Shown here in pieces: positions 12,564 to 25,120 of a DNA stretch of 64,000 bases. The notes beneath the pieces were generated by a model, which was not told where the DNA came from, searched no databases, and saw only the letters and a list, made by a program, of their open reading frames with translations. Each line of letters starts with the position of its first letter. Within the stretch, counting starts at the first letter, position 1. The DNA is from Osmia lignaria lignaria (lineage: Eukaryota > Arthropoda > Insecta > Hymenoptera > Megachilidae). A program made the position numbers and the translations under genes. The stretch is taken from contig NW_027478167.1 in assembly GCF_051020975.1 (NCBI RefSeq), forward strand, positions 8,122,001 through 8,186,000, read 5' to 3'.

Positions 12564-13529
12564 TTGCAGATTTATCTCAAGGGAAGGGGCCTGACGGACA
12601 TATTTCGAGATATTTCTTCTTCTTGTTGTTCTTCTTCTGCACAGCTAAGCTGGAAGTGGCATTTGCAGCTCGCAATAGTGCAGAGTTATCTCAAAGAAGG
12701 GGGCCACGGTGTTTCTGTATCTCTATTATGTTGGTGCGGCTCCGGAACTTTTAAATATCTTGATATATCTCGAGAACTACGCATCTGATCAAAAAATATC
12801 ATAGAACATAAAAAGTAGGAAACTTAATTCTCTATAGAAAAGGTCTCTTAACATTTTGCCATAGCTCGCTTCGTTTCCGAGATATTTGCACATTTAACTC
12901 AAGGGAAGGGGCCTGACGGACATATTTCGAGATATTTCTTCTTCTTGTTGTTCTTCTTCTGCACAGCTAAGCTGGAAGTGGCATTTGCAGCTCGCAATAG
13001 TGCAGAGTTATCTCAAAGAAAGGGGCCACGGTGTTTTTGTATCTCCATTATGTTGGTGCGGCTTCAGAACTTTTAAATATCTTGATATATCTCGAGAACT
13101 ACGCATCTGATCAAAAAATATCATAGAACATAAAAAGTAGGAAACTTAATTCTCTATAGAAAAGGTCTCTTAACATTTTGCCATAGCCCGCTTCATTTCC
13201 GAGATATTTGCAGATTTATCTCAAGGGAAGGGGCCTAACGGACATATTTCGAGATATTTCTTCTTCTTGTTGTTCTTCTTCTGCACAGCGAAGCTGGAAG
13301 TGGCAATTGCAGCTCGCAATAGTGCAGAGTTATCTCAAAGAAAGGGGCCACGGTGTTTCTGTATCTCTATTATGTTGGTGCGGCTTCGGAACTTTTAAAT
13401 ATCCTGATATATCTCGAGAACTACGCATCTGATCAAAAAATATCATAGAACATAAAAAGTAGGAAACTTAATTCTCTACAAAAAAGGTCTCTTAACATTT
13501 TGCCATAGCTCGCTTCGTTTCCGAGATAT
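12564..13529 (+). repeat. Three-monomer cassette, first occurrence (M40-M42)
   Basis: M40 has AAAGAAGGGGGCC and GGCTCCGG. M41 has GCACATTT, TGTTTTTGTATCTCCATT and GCTTCAGAAC. M42 has CCTAACGGAC, CAGCGAAG and GCAATTGCAG. The same triplet occurs at 19326 (21 units downstream) and 22224 (9 units further). M41 here reads CATTTAACTC, an early stop in its frame, where the other copies read CATTTACCTC. Confidence 0.8.
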
Positions 13530-13851
13530 TTGCAGATTTATCTCAAGGGAAGGGGCCTGACGGACATATTTCGAGATATTTCTTCTTCTTGTTGTTCTTC
13601 TTCTGCACAGCTAAGCTGGAAGTGGCATTTGCAGCTCGCAATAGTAGAGAGTTATCTCAAAGAAAGGGGCCACGGTGTTTCTGTATTTCTATTATGTTGG
13701 TGCGGCTTCGGAACTTTTAAATATCTTGATATATCTCGAGAACTACGAATCTGATCAAAAAATATCATAGAACATAAAAAGTAGGAAACTTAATTCTCTA
13801 CAAAGAAGGTCTCTTAACATTTTGCCATAGCTCGCTTCGTTTCCGAGATAT
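13530..13851 (+). repeat. M43: AGTAGAGAG-type unit before the dimer stack
   Basis: This unit matches M32 and M37: AGTAGAGAGTT in the middle, GTATTTCTATT, and the tail CTACGAATCTG with ACAAAGAAGG. Its tail sequence is also carried by M45 and M47, which makes M43 the likely donor for those hybrids. Confidence 0.8.
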
Positions 13852-15783
13852 TTGCAGATTTATCTCAAGGGAAGGGGCCTGACGGACATATTTCGAGATA
13901 TTTCTTCTTCTTGTTGTTCTTCTTCTGCACAGCTAAACTGGAAGTGGCATTTCCAGCTCGCAATAGTGCAGAGTTATCTCAAAGAAAGGGGCCACGGTGT
14001 TTCTGTATCTCTATTATGTTGGTGCGGCTTCGGAAGTTTTAAATATCTCGATATATCTCGAAAACTATGCTTCTGATCAAAAAATATCATAGAACATAAA
14101 TTGTAGGAAACATAATTCTCTACAAAAAACGTCTCTTAACATTTTGCCATAGCTCGCTTCGTTTCCGAGATATTTGCAGATTCAGCTCAAAGGAACGGGC
14201 CTGACGGACATATTTCGAGATATTTCTTCTTCTTGTTGTTCTTCTTCTGCACAGCTAAACTGGAAGTGGCATTTCCAGCTCGCAATAGTGCAGAGTTATC
14301 TCAAAGAAAGGGGCCACGGTGTTTCTGTATCTCTACTATGTTGGTGCGGCTTCGGAACTTTTAAATATCTTGATATATCTCGAGAACTACGAATCTGATC
14401 AAAAAATATCATAGAACATAAAAAGTAGGAAACTTAATTCTCTACAAAGAAGGTCTCTTAACATTTTGCCATAGCTCGCTTCGTTTCCGAGATATTTGCA
14501 GATTTATCTCAAGGGAAGGGGCCTGACGGACATATTTCGAGATATTTCTTCTTCCTGTTGTTCTTCTTCTGCACAGCTAAACTGGAAGTGGCATTTCCAG
14601 CTCGCAATAGTGCAGAGTTATCTCAAAGAAAGGGGCCACGGTGTTTCTGTATCTCTATTATGTTGGTGCGGCTTCGGAAGTTTTAAATATCTCGATATAT
14701 CTCGAAAACTATGCTTCTGATCAAAAAATATCATAGAACATAAATTGTAGGAAACATAATTCTCTACAAAAAACGTCTCTTAACATTTTGCCATAGCTCG
14801 CTTCGTTTCCGAGATATTTGCAGATTCAGCTCAAAGGAACGGGCCTGACGGACATATTTCGAGATATTTCTTCTTCTTGTTGTTCTTCTTCTGCACAGCT
14901 AAACTGGAAGTGGCATTTCCAGCTCGCAATAGTGCAGAGTTATCTCAAAGAAAGGGGCCACGGTGTTTCTGTATCTCTACTATGTTGGTGCGGCTTCGGA
15001 ACTTTTAAATATCTTGATATATCTCGAGAACTACGAATCTGATCAAAAAATATCATAGAACATAAAAAGTAGGAAACTTAATTCTCTACAAAGAAGGTCT
15101 CTTAACATTTTGCCATAGCTCGCTTCGTTTCCGAGATATTTGCAGATTTATCTCAAGGGAAGGGGCCTGACGGACATATTTCGAGATATTTCTTCTTCCT
15201 GTTGTTCTTCTTCTGCACAGCTAAACTGGAAGTGGCATTTCCAGCTCGCAATAGTGCAGAGTTATCTCAAAGAAAGGGGCCACGGTGTTTCTGTATCTCT
15301 ATTATGTTGGTGCGGCTTCGGAAGTTTTAAATATCTCGATATATCTCGAAAACTATGCTTCTGATCAAAAAATATCATAGAACATAAATTGTAGGAAACA
15401 TAATTCTCTACAAAAAACGTCTCTTAACATTTTGCCATAGCTCGCTTCGTTTCCGAGATATTTGCAGATTCAGCTCAAAGGAACGGGCCTGACGGACATA
15501 TTTCGAGATATTTCTTCTTCTTGTTGTTCTTCTTCTGCACAGCTAAACTGGAAGTGGCATTTCCAGCTCGCAATAGTGCAGAGTTATCTCAAAGAAAGGG
15601 GCCACGGTGTTTCTGTATCTCTACTATGTTGGTGCGGCTTCGGAACTTTTAAATATCTTGATATATCTCGAGAACTACGCATCTGATCAAAAAATATCAT
15701 AGAACATAAAAAGTAGGAAACTACATTCTCTACAAAAAAGGTCTCTTAACATTTTGCCATAGCTCGCTTCATTTCCGAGATAT
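13852..15783 (+). repeat. Tandem dimer stack M44-M49 (three 644-bp copies)
   Basis: Units alternate strictly. M44, M46 and M48 are Y-head, F-middle with CGGAAGTTTT and a CTATGCTTCTG tail. M45, M47 and M49 are Q-head, F-middle with CTACTATG. M46 and M48 share CTTCTTCCTG, absent from M44, so the last two dimers are the youngest pair. M45 and M47 end with CTACGAATCTG and ACAAAGAAGG like M43, whereas M49 ends with CTACGCATCTG and AACTACATTC like M34. Repeated unequal exchange at a fixed offset explains the stack. Confidence 0.88.
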
Positions 15784-16860
15784 TTGCAGATTTATCTCAA
15801 GGGAAGGGGCCTGACGTACATATTTCGAGATATTTCTTCTTCTTGTTGTTCTTCTTCTGCACAGCTAAGCTGGAAGTGGCATTTACAGCTCGCAATAGTG
15901 CAGAGTTATCTCAAAGAAAGGGGCCACGGTGTTTCTGTATCTCTACTATGTTGGTGCGGCTTCGGAACTTTTAAATATCTTGATATATCTCGAGAACTAC
16001 GCATCTGATCAAAAAATATCATAGAACATAAAAAGTAGGAAACTACATTCTCTACAAAAAAGGTCTCTTAACATTTTGCCATAGCTCGCTTCATTTCCGA
16101 GATATTTGCAGATTTATCTCAAGGGAAGGGGCCTGACGTACATATTTCGAGATATTTCTTCTTCTTGTTGTTCTTCTTCTGCACAGCTAAGCTGGAAGTG
16201 GCATTTACAGCTCGCAATAGTGCAGAGTTATCTCAAAGAAAGGGGCCACGGTGTTTCTGTATCTCTATTATGTTGGTGCGGCTTCGGAACTTTTAAATAT
16301 CTTGATATATCTCGAGATCTACGCATCTGATCAAAAAATATCATAGAACATAAAAAGTAGAAAACTTAATTCTCTACAAAAAAGGTCTGTTAACATTTTG
16401 CCATAGCTCGCTTCATTTCCGAGATATTTGCAGATTTATCTCAAGGGAAGGGGCCTGACGTACATATTTCGAGATATTTCTTCTTCTTGTTGTTCTTCTT
16501 CTGCACAGCTAAGCTGGAAGTGGCATTTACAGCTCGCAATAGTGCAGAGTTATCTCAAAGAAAGGGGCCACGGTGTTTCTGTATCTCTATTATGTTGGTG
16601 CAGCTTCGGAACTTTTAAATATCTTGATATATCTCGAGAACTACGCATCTGATCAAAAAATATCATGGAACATAAAAAGTAGAAAACTTAATTCTCTACA
16701 AAAAAGGTCTCTTAACATTTTGCCATAGCTCGCTTCGTTTCCGAGATATTTGCAGATTTATCTCAAGGGAAGGGGCCTGACGGACATATTTCGAGATATT
16801 TCTTCTTCTTGTTGTTCTTCTTCTGCACAGCTAAGCTGGAAAGGGCATTTGCAGCTCGTA
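15784..16860 (+). repeat. M50-M53 (part): CGTACATA units leading into the large block
   Basis: M50, M51 and M52 have CTTCATTTCC and GACGTACATA. M51 has the CGAGATCTACG tail. M52 has GTGCAGCTTCGG and a tail with ATCATGGAAC and AGTAGAAAAC. M53 has GGAAAGGGCATT and GCTCGTAATAG. The M52-M53 pair is matched closely about 15.8 kb away at M101-M102. Confidence 0.75.
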
Positions 16861-19800
16861 ATAGTGCAGAGTTATCTCAAAGAAAGGGGCCACGGTGTTT
16901 CTGTATCTCTATTATGTTGGTGCGGCTTCGGAACTTTTAAATATCTTGATATATCTCGAGAACTACGCATCTGATCAAAAAATATCATAGAACATAAAAA
17001 GTAGGAAACTTAATTCTCTACACAATAGGTCTCTTAACATTTTGCCATAGCTCGCTTCGTTTCCGAGATATTTGCAGATTTATCTCAAGGGAAGGGGCCT
17101 GACGGACATATTTCGAGATATTTCTTCTTCTTGTTGTTCTTCTTCTGCACAGCTAAGCTGGAAGCGGCATTTGCGGCTCGCACTAGTGCAGAGTTATCTC
17201 AAAGAAAGGGGCCACGGTGTTTCTGTATCTCTATTATGTTGGTGCGGCTTCGGAACTTTTAAATATCTCGATATATCTCGAAAACTACGCTTCTGATCAA
17301 AAAATATCATAGAACATAAATTGTAGGAAACATAATTCTATACAAAAAAGGTCTCTTAACATTTTGCCATAGCTCGTTTCGTTTCCGACATATTTGCAGA
17401 TATATATCAAGGGAAGGGGCCTGACGGACATATTTCGAGATATTTGTTCTTCTTGTTGTTGTTCTTCTGCACAGCTAAACTGGAAGTGGCATTACCAGCT
17501 CGCAATAGCGCAGAGTTATCTCAAAGAAAGGGGCCACGGTGTTTTTGTATCTCTATTATGTTGGTGCGGCTTCGGAACTTTTAAATATCTTGATATATCT
17601 CGAGAACTACGCATCTGATCAAGAAATATCATAGAACATAAAAAGTAGGAAACTTAATTCTCTACAAAAAAGGTCTCTTAACATTTTGCCATAGCTCGCT
17701 TCGTTTCCGAGATATTTGCAGATTTATCTCAAGGGAAGGGGCCTGACGGACATATTTCGAGATATTTCTTCTTCTTGTTGTTCTTCTTCTGCACAGCTAA
17801 GCTGGAAGTGGCATTTGCAGCTCGCAATAGTAGAGAGTTATCTCAAAGAAAGGGGCCACGGTGTTTCTGTATTTCTATTATGTTGGTGCGGCTTCGGAAC
17901 TTTTAAATATCTTGATATATCTCGAGAACTACGAATCTGATCAAAAAATATCATAGAACATAAAAAGTAGGAAACTTAATTCTCTACAAAGAAGGTCTCT
18001 TAACATTTTGCCATAGCTCGCTTCGTTTCCGAGATATTTGCAGATTTATCTCAAGGGAAGGGGCCTGACGGACATATTTCGAGATATTTCTTCTTCTTGT
18101 TGTTCTTCTTCTGCACAGCTAAACTGGAAGTGGCATTTCCAGCTCGCAATAGTGCAGAGTTATCTCAAAGAAAGGGGCCACGGTGTTTCTGTATCTCTAT
18201 TATGTTGGTGCGGCTTAGGAAGTTTTAAATATCTCGATATATCTCGAAAACTACGCTTCTGATCAAAAAATATCATAGAACATAAATTGTAGGAAACATA
18301 ATTCTCTACAAAAAACGTCTCTTAACATTTTGCCATAGCTCGCTTCGTTTCCGAGATATTTGCAGATTCAGCTCAAAGGAACGGGCCTGACGGACATATT
18401 TCGAGATATTTCTTCTTCTTGTTGTTCTTCTTCTGCACAGCTAAACTGGAAGTGGCATTTCCAGCTCGCAATAGTGCAGAGTTATCTCAAAGAAAGGGGC
18501 CACGGTGTTTCTGTATCTCTACTATGTTGGTGCGGCTTCGGAACTTTTAAATATCTTGATATATCTCGAGAACTACGCATCTGATCAAAAAATATCATAG
18601 AACATAAAAAGTAGGAAACTACATTCTCTACAAAAAAGGTCTCTTAACATTTTGCCATAGCTCGCTTCATTTCCGAGATATTTGCAGATTTATCTCAAGG
18701 GAAGGGGCCTGACGTACATATTTCGAGATATTTCTTCTTCTTGTTGTTCTTCTTCTGCACAGCTAAGCTGGAAGTGGCATTTACAGCTCGCAATAGTGCA
18801 GAGTTATCACAAGGAAAGGGGCCACGGTGTTTCTGTATCTCTATTATGTTGGTGCGGCTTCGGAACTTTTAAATATCTTGATATATCTCGAGATCTACGC
18901 ATCTGATCAAAAAATATCATAGAACATAAAAAGTAGAAAACTTAATTCTCTACAAGAAAGGTCTGTTAACATTTTGCCATAGCTCGCTTCATTTCCGAGA
19001 TATTTGCAGATTTATCTCAAGGGAAGGGGCCTGACGTACATATTTCGAGATATTTCTTCTTCTTGTTGTTCTTCTTCTGCACAGCTAAGCTGGAAGTGGC
19101 ATTTACAGCTCGCAATAGTGCAGAGTTATCTCAAAGAAAGGGGCCACGGTGTTTCTGTATCTCTATTATGTTGGTGCGGCTTCGGAACTTTTAAATATCT
19201 TGATATATCTCGAGAACTACGCATCTGATCCGAAAATATCATAGAACATAAAAAGTAGGAAACTTAATTCTCTACAAAAAAGGTCTCTTAACATTTTGCC
19301 ATAGCTCGCTTCGTTTCCGAGATATTTGCAGATTTATCTCAAGGGAAGGGGCCTGACGGACATATTTCGAGATATTTCTTCTTCTTGTTGTTCTTCTTCT
19401 GCACAGCTAAGCTGGAAGTGGCATTTGCAGCTCGCAATAGTGCAGAGTTATCTCAAAGAAGGGGGCCACGGTGTTTCTGTATCTCTATTATGTTGGTGCG
19501 GCTCCGGAACTTTTAAATATCTTGATATATCTCGAGAACTACGCATCTGATCAAAAAATATCATAGAACATAAAAAGTAGGAAACTTAATTCTCTATAGA
19601 AAAGGTCTCTTAACATTTTGCCATAGCTCGCTTCGTTTCCGAGATATTTGCACATTTACCTCAAGGGAAGGGGCCTGACGGACATATTTCGAGATATTTC
19701 TTCTTCTTGTTGTTCTTCTTCTGCACAGCTAAGCTGGAAGTGGCATTTGCAGCTCGCAATAGTGCAGAGTTATCTCAAAGAAAGGGGCCACGGTGTTTTT

Positions 19801-20080
19801 GTATCTCCATTATGTTGGTGCGGCTTCAGAACTTTTAAATATCTTGATATATCTCGAGAACTACGCATCTGATCAAAAAATATCATAGAACATAAAAAGT
19901 AGGAAACTTAATTCTCTATAGAAAAGGTCTCTTAACATTTTGCCATAGCCCGCTTCATTTCCGAGATATTTGCAGATTTATCTCAAGGGAAGGGGCCTAA
20001 CGGACATATTTCGAGATATTTCTTCTTCTTGTTGTTCTTCTTCTGCACAGCGAAGCTGGAAGTGGCAATTGCAGCTCGCA
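16861..20080 (+). repeat. Large duplicated block, copy 1 (3,220 bp, 10 monomers)
   Basis: From about 16861 this block matches the sequence 3,220 bp downstream. Shared rare variants in order: ACACAATAGG, GGAAGCGGCATT (M54), a very distinctive M55 (TTTCCGACATATTTG, GATATATATC, ATTTGTTCTTCTTG, GTTGTTGTTC, GGCATTACCAGC, AATAGCGCAG), M56 (AGTAGAGAG), M57 (GGCTTAGGAAG), M58 (Q head), M59 (TATCACAAGGAAAGG), M60, then the M61-M63 triplet. Copy 2 lacks one unit. M60 has CTGATCCGAAAAT where copy 2 has CTGATCATAAAAT. Confidence 0.88.
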
Positions 20081-23063
20081 ATAGTGCAGAGTTATCTCAA
20101 AGAAAGGGGCCACGGTGTTTCTGTATCTCTATTATGTTGGTGCGGCTTCGGAACTTTTAAATATCTTGATATATCTCGAGAACTACGCATCTGATCAAAA
20201 AATATCATAGAACATAAAAAGTAGGAAACTTAATTCTCTACACAATAGGTCTCTTAACATTTTGCCATAGCTCGCTTCGTTTCCGAGATATTTGCAGATT
20301 TATCTCAAGGGAAGGGGCCTGACGGACATATTTCGAGATATTTCTTCTTCTTGTTGTTCTTCTTCTGCACAGCTAAGCTGGAAGCGGCATTTGCGGCTCG
20401 CACTAGTGCAGAGTTATCTCAAAGAAAGGGGCCACGGTGTTTCTGTATCTCTATTATGTTGGTGCGGCTTCGGAACTTTTAAATATCTCGATATATCTCG
20501 AAAACTACGCTTCTGATCAAAAAATATCATAGAACATAAATTGTAGGAAACATAATTCTATACAAAAAAGGTCTCTTAACATTTTGCCATAGCTCGTTTC
20601 GTTTCCGACATATTTGCAGATATATATCAAGGGAAGGGGCCTGACGGACATATTTCGAGATATTTGTTCTTCTTGTTGTTGTTCTTCTGCACAGCTAAAC
20701 TGGAAGTGGCATTACCAGCTCGCAATAGCGCAGAGTTATCTCAAAGAAAGGGGCCACGGTGTTTTTGTATCTCTATTATGTTGGTGCGGCTTCGGAACTT
20801 TTAAATATCTTGATATATCTCGAGAACTACGCATCTGATCAAGAAATATCATAGAACATAAAAAGTAGGAAACTTAATTCTCTACAAAAAAGGTCTCTTA
20901 ACATTTTGCCATAGCTCGCTTCGTTTCCGAGATATTTGCAGATTTATCTCAAGGGAAGGGGCCTGACGGACATATTTCGAGATATTTCTTCTTCTTGTTG
21001 TTCTTCTTCTGCACAGCTAAGCTGGAAGTGGCATTTGCAGCTCGCAATAGTAGAGAGTTATCTCAAAGAAAGGGGCCACGGTGTTTCTGTATTTCTATTA
21101 TGTTGGTGCGGCTTAGGAAGTTTTAAATATCTCGATATATCTCGAAAACTACGCTTCTGATCAAAAAATATCATAGAACATAAATTGTAGGAAACATAAT
21201 TCTCTACAAAAAACGTCTCTTAACATTTTGCCATAGCTCGCTTCGTTTCCGAGATATTTGCAGATTCAGCTCAAAGGAACGGGCCTGACGGACATATTTC
21301 GAGATATTTCTTCTTCTTGTTGTTCTTCTTCTGCACAGCTAAACTGGAAGTGGCATTTCCAGCTCGCAATAGTGCAGAGTTATCTCAAAGAAAGGGGCCA
21401 CGGTGTTTCTGTATCTCTACTATGTTGGTGCGGCTTCGGAACTTTTAAATATCTTGATATATCTCGAGAACTACGCATCTGATCAAAAAATATCATAGAA
21501 CATAAAAAGTAGGAAACTACATTCTCTACAAAAAAGGTCTCTTAACATTTTGCCATAGCTCGCTTCATTTCCGAGATATTTGCAGATTTATCTCAAGGGA
21601 AGGGGCCTGACGTACATATTTCGAGATATTTCTTCTTCTTGTTGTTCTTCTTCTGCACAGCTAAGCTGGAAGTGGCATTTACAGCTCGCAATAGTGCAGA
21701 GTTATCACAAGGAAAGGGGCCACGGTGTTTCTGTATCTCTATTATGTTGGTGCGGCTTCGGAACTTTTAAATATCTTGATATATCTCGAGATCTACGCAT
21801 CTGATCAAAAAATATCATAGAACATAAAAAGTAGAAAACTTAATTCTCTACAAGAAAGGTCTGTTAACATTTTGCCATAGCTCGCTTCATTTCCGAGATA
21901 TTTGCAGATTTATCTCAAGGGAAGGGGCCTGACGTACATATTTCGAGATATTTCTTCTTCTTGTTGTTCTTCTTCTGCACAGCTAAGCTGGAAGTGGCAT
22001 TTACAGCTCGCAATAGTGCAGAGTTATCTCAAAGAAAGGGGCCACGGTGTTTCTGTATCTCTATTATGTTGGTGCGGCTTCGGAACTTTTAAATATCTTG
22101 ATATATCTCGAGAACTACGCATCTGATCATAAAATATCATAGAACATAAAAAGTAGGAAACTTAATTCTCTACAAAAAAGGTCTCTTAACATTTTGCCAT
22201 AGCTCGCTTCGTTTCCGAGATATTTGCAGATTTATCTCAAGGGAAGGGGCCTGACGGACATATTTCGAGATATTTCTTCTTCTTGTTGTTCTTCTTCTGC
22301 ACAGCTAAGCTGGAAGTGGCATTTGCAGCTCGCAATAGTGCAGAGTTATCTCAAAGAAGGGGGCCACGGTGTTTCTGTATCTCTATTATGTTGGTGCGGC
22401 TCCGGAACTTTTAAATATCTTGATATATCTCGAGAACTACGCATCTGATCAAAAAATATCATAGAACATAAAAAGTAGGAAACTTAATTCTCTATAGAAA
22501 AGGTCTCTTAACATTTTGCCATAGCTCGCTTCGTTTCCGAGATATTTGCACATTTACCTCAAGGGAAGGGGCCTGACGGACATATTTCGAGATATTTCTT
22601 CTTCTTGTTGTTCTTCTTCTGCACAGCTAAGCTGGAAGTGGCATTTGCAGCTCGCAATAGTGCAGAGTTATCTCAAAGAAAGGGGCCACGGTGTTTTTGT
22701 ATCTCCATTATGTTGGTGCGGCTTCAGAACTTTTAAATATCTTGATATATCTCGAGAACTACGCATCTGATCAAAAAATATCATAGAACATAAAAAGTAG
22801 GAAACTTAATTCTCTATAGAAAAGGTCTCTTAACATTTTGCCATAGCCCGCTTCATTTCCGAGATATTTGCAGATTTATCTCAAGGGAAGGGGCCTAACG
22901 GACATATTTCGAGATATTTCTTCTTCTTGTTGTTCTTCTTCTGCACAGCGAAGCTGGAAGTGGCAATTGCAGCTCGCAATAGTGCAGAGTTATCTCAAAG
23001 AAAGGGGCCACGGTGTTTCTGTATCTCTATTATGTTGGTGCGGCTTCGGAACTTTTAAATATC
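20081..23063 (+). repeat. Large duplicated block, copy 2 (shortened by one monomer)
   Basis: This copy follows copy 1 head to tail. Its first part matches at a 3,220-bp offset up to M66. Beyond M66 it matches at 2,898 bp, so exactly one unit was lost. The match runs on to about 23063, where M72 reads ATCCTGATAT and M63 reads ATCTTGATAT. M65 repeats the whole distinctive M55 sequence. The only other difference noticed is the dinucleotide at 22129. Confidence 0.88.
20936..21257 (+). repeat. M66: hybrid monomer at a crossover point
   Basis: The front of this unit is M56-type (AGTAGAGAG, GTATTTCTATT with T at 21093). The back is M57-type (GGCTTAGGAAG with A at 21115, then a K tail). The switch lies in the shared bases 21094-21114. 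Copy 1 has M56 and M57 as neighbours, so M66 is their in-register fusion, removing exactly 322 bp. This is direct evidence of unequal homologous exchange or deletion. Confidence 0.9.
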
Positions 23064-24799
23064 CTGATATATCTCGAGAACTACGCATCTGATCAAAAAA
23101 TATCATAGAACATAAAAAGTAGGAAACTTAATTCTCTACAAAAAAGGTCTCTTAACATTTTGCCATAGCTCGCTTCGTTTCCGAGATATTTGCAGATTTA
23201 TCTCAAGGGAAGGGGCCTGACGGACATATTTCGAGATATTTCTTCTTCTTGTTGTTCTTCTTCTGCACAGCTAAGCTGGAAGTGGCATTTGCGGCTCGCA
23301 CTAGTGCAGAGTTATCTCAAAGAAAGGGGCCACGGTGTTTCTGTATCTCTATTATGTTGGTGCGGCTTCGGAACTTTTAAATATCTCGATATATCTCGAA
23401 AACTACGCTTCTGATCAAAAAATATCATAGAACATAAATTGTAGCAAACATAATTCTCTACAAAAAAGGTCTCTTAACATTTTGCCATAGCTCGCTTCGT
23501 TTCCGAGATATTTGCAGATATATCTCAAGGGAAGGGGCCTGACGGACATATTTCGAGATATTTCTTCTTCTTGTTGTTCTTCTTCTGCACAGCTAAGCTG
23601 GAAGTGGCATTTGCGGCTCGCACTAGTGCAGAGTTATCTCAAAGAAAGGGGCCACGGTGTTTCTGTATCTCTATTATGTTGGTGCGGCTTCGGAACTTTT
23701 AAATATCTCGATATATCTCGAAAACTACGCTTCTGATCAAAAAATATCGTAGAACATAAATTGTAGGAAACATAATTCTCTACAAAAAACGTCTCTTAAC
23801 GTTTTGCCATAGCTCGCTTCGTTTCCGAGATATTTGCAGATTTATCTCAAGGGAAGGGGCCTGACGGACATATTTCGAGATATTTCTTCTTCTTGTTGTT
23901 CTTCTTCTGCACAGCTAAGCTGGAAGTGGCATTTGCGGCTCGCACTAGTGCAGAGTTATCTCAAAGAAAGGGGCCACGGTGTTTCTGTATCTCTATTATG
24001 TTGGTGCGGCTTCGGAACTTTTAAATATCTTGATATATCTCGAGAACTACGCTTCTGATCAAAAAATATCATAGAACATAAATTGTAGGAAACATAATTC
24101 TCTACAAAAAAGGTCTCTTAACATTTTGCCATAGCTCGCTTCGTTTCCGAGATATTTGCAGATATATCTCAAGGGAAGGGGCCTGACGGACATATTTCGA
24201 GATATTTCTTCTTCTTGTTGTTCTTCTTCTGCACAGCTAAGCTGGAAGTGGCATTTGCGGCTCGCACTAGTGCAGAGTTATCTCAAAGAAAGGGGCCACG
24301 GTGTTTCTGTACCTCTATTATGTTGGTGCGGCTTCGGAACTTTTAAATATCTTGATATATCTCGAGAACTACGCATCTGATCAAAAAATATCATAGAACA
24401 TAAAACGTAGGAAACTTAATTCTCTACAAAAAAGGTCTCTTAACATTTTGCCATAGCTCGCGTCGTTTCCGAGATATTTGCAGATTTATCTCAAGGGAAG
24501 GGGCCTGACGGACATATTTCGAGATATTTCTTCTTCTTGTTGTTCTTCTTCTGCACAGCTAAGCTGGAAGTGGCATTTGCAGCTCGCAATAGTGCAGAGT
24601 TATCTCAAAGAAAGGGGCCACGGTGTTTCTGTATCTCTATTATGTTGGTGCGGCTTCGGAACTTTTAAATATCTCGATATATCTCGAAAACTACGCTTCT
24701 GATCAAAAAATATCATAGAACATAAATTGTAGGAAACATAATTCTCTACAAAAAACGTCTCTTTACATTTTGCCATAGCTCGCTTCGTTTCCGAGATAT
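23064..24799 (+). repeat. M72 tail to M77: mostly R-middle, K-tail run
   Basis: M73 to M76 all carry the R middle, and several carry K tails. M74 and M76 have GCAGATATATC heads. M75 is a recombinant tail: CTCGAGAACTACGC of E type followed by TTCTG and ATAAATTGTAGG of K type. M76 has CTGTACCTC. M77 has an L middle and a K tail. Variants are simpler here than upstream. Confidence 0.75.
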
Positions 24800-25120
24800 T
24801 TGCAGATTTATCCAAGGGAAGGGGCCTGACGGACATATTTCGAGATATTTCTTCTTCTTGTTGTTCTTCTTCTGCACAGCTAAGCTGGAAGTGGCATTTG
24901 CGGCTCGCACTAGTGCAGAGTTATCTCAAAGAAAGGGGCCACGGTGTTTCTGTATCTCTATTATGTTGGTGCAGCTTCGGAACTTTTAAATATCTTGATA
25001 TATCTCGAGATCTACGCATCTGATCAAAAAATATCATAGAACATAAAAAGTAGAAAACTTGATTCTCTACAAAAAAGGTCTCTTAACATTTTGCCATAGC
25101 TCGCTTCGTTTCCGAGATAT
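24800..25120 (+). repeat. M78: 321-bp monomer
   Basis: The head reads TTATCCAAGGG at 24809-24818 where others have TTATCTCAAGGG, a 1-bp loss that destroys one TATCTC site. It also has GTGCAGCTTCGG, CGAGATCTACG and AGTAGAAAACTTGATTC, linking it to the M51/M52 group. Confidence 0.88.

Noticed and set aside
24600..24836. Minus-strand frames of 60-80 codons
   Set aside because: They cross monomer boundaries in antisense, occur only in a few variant copies and have no coding signal.
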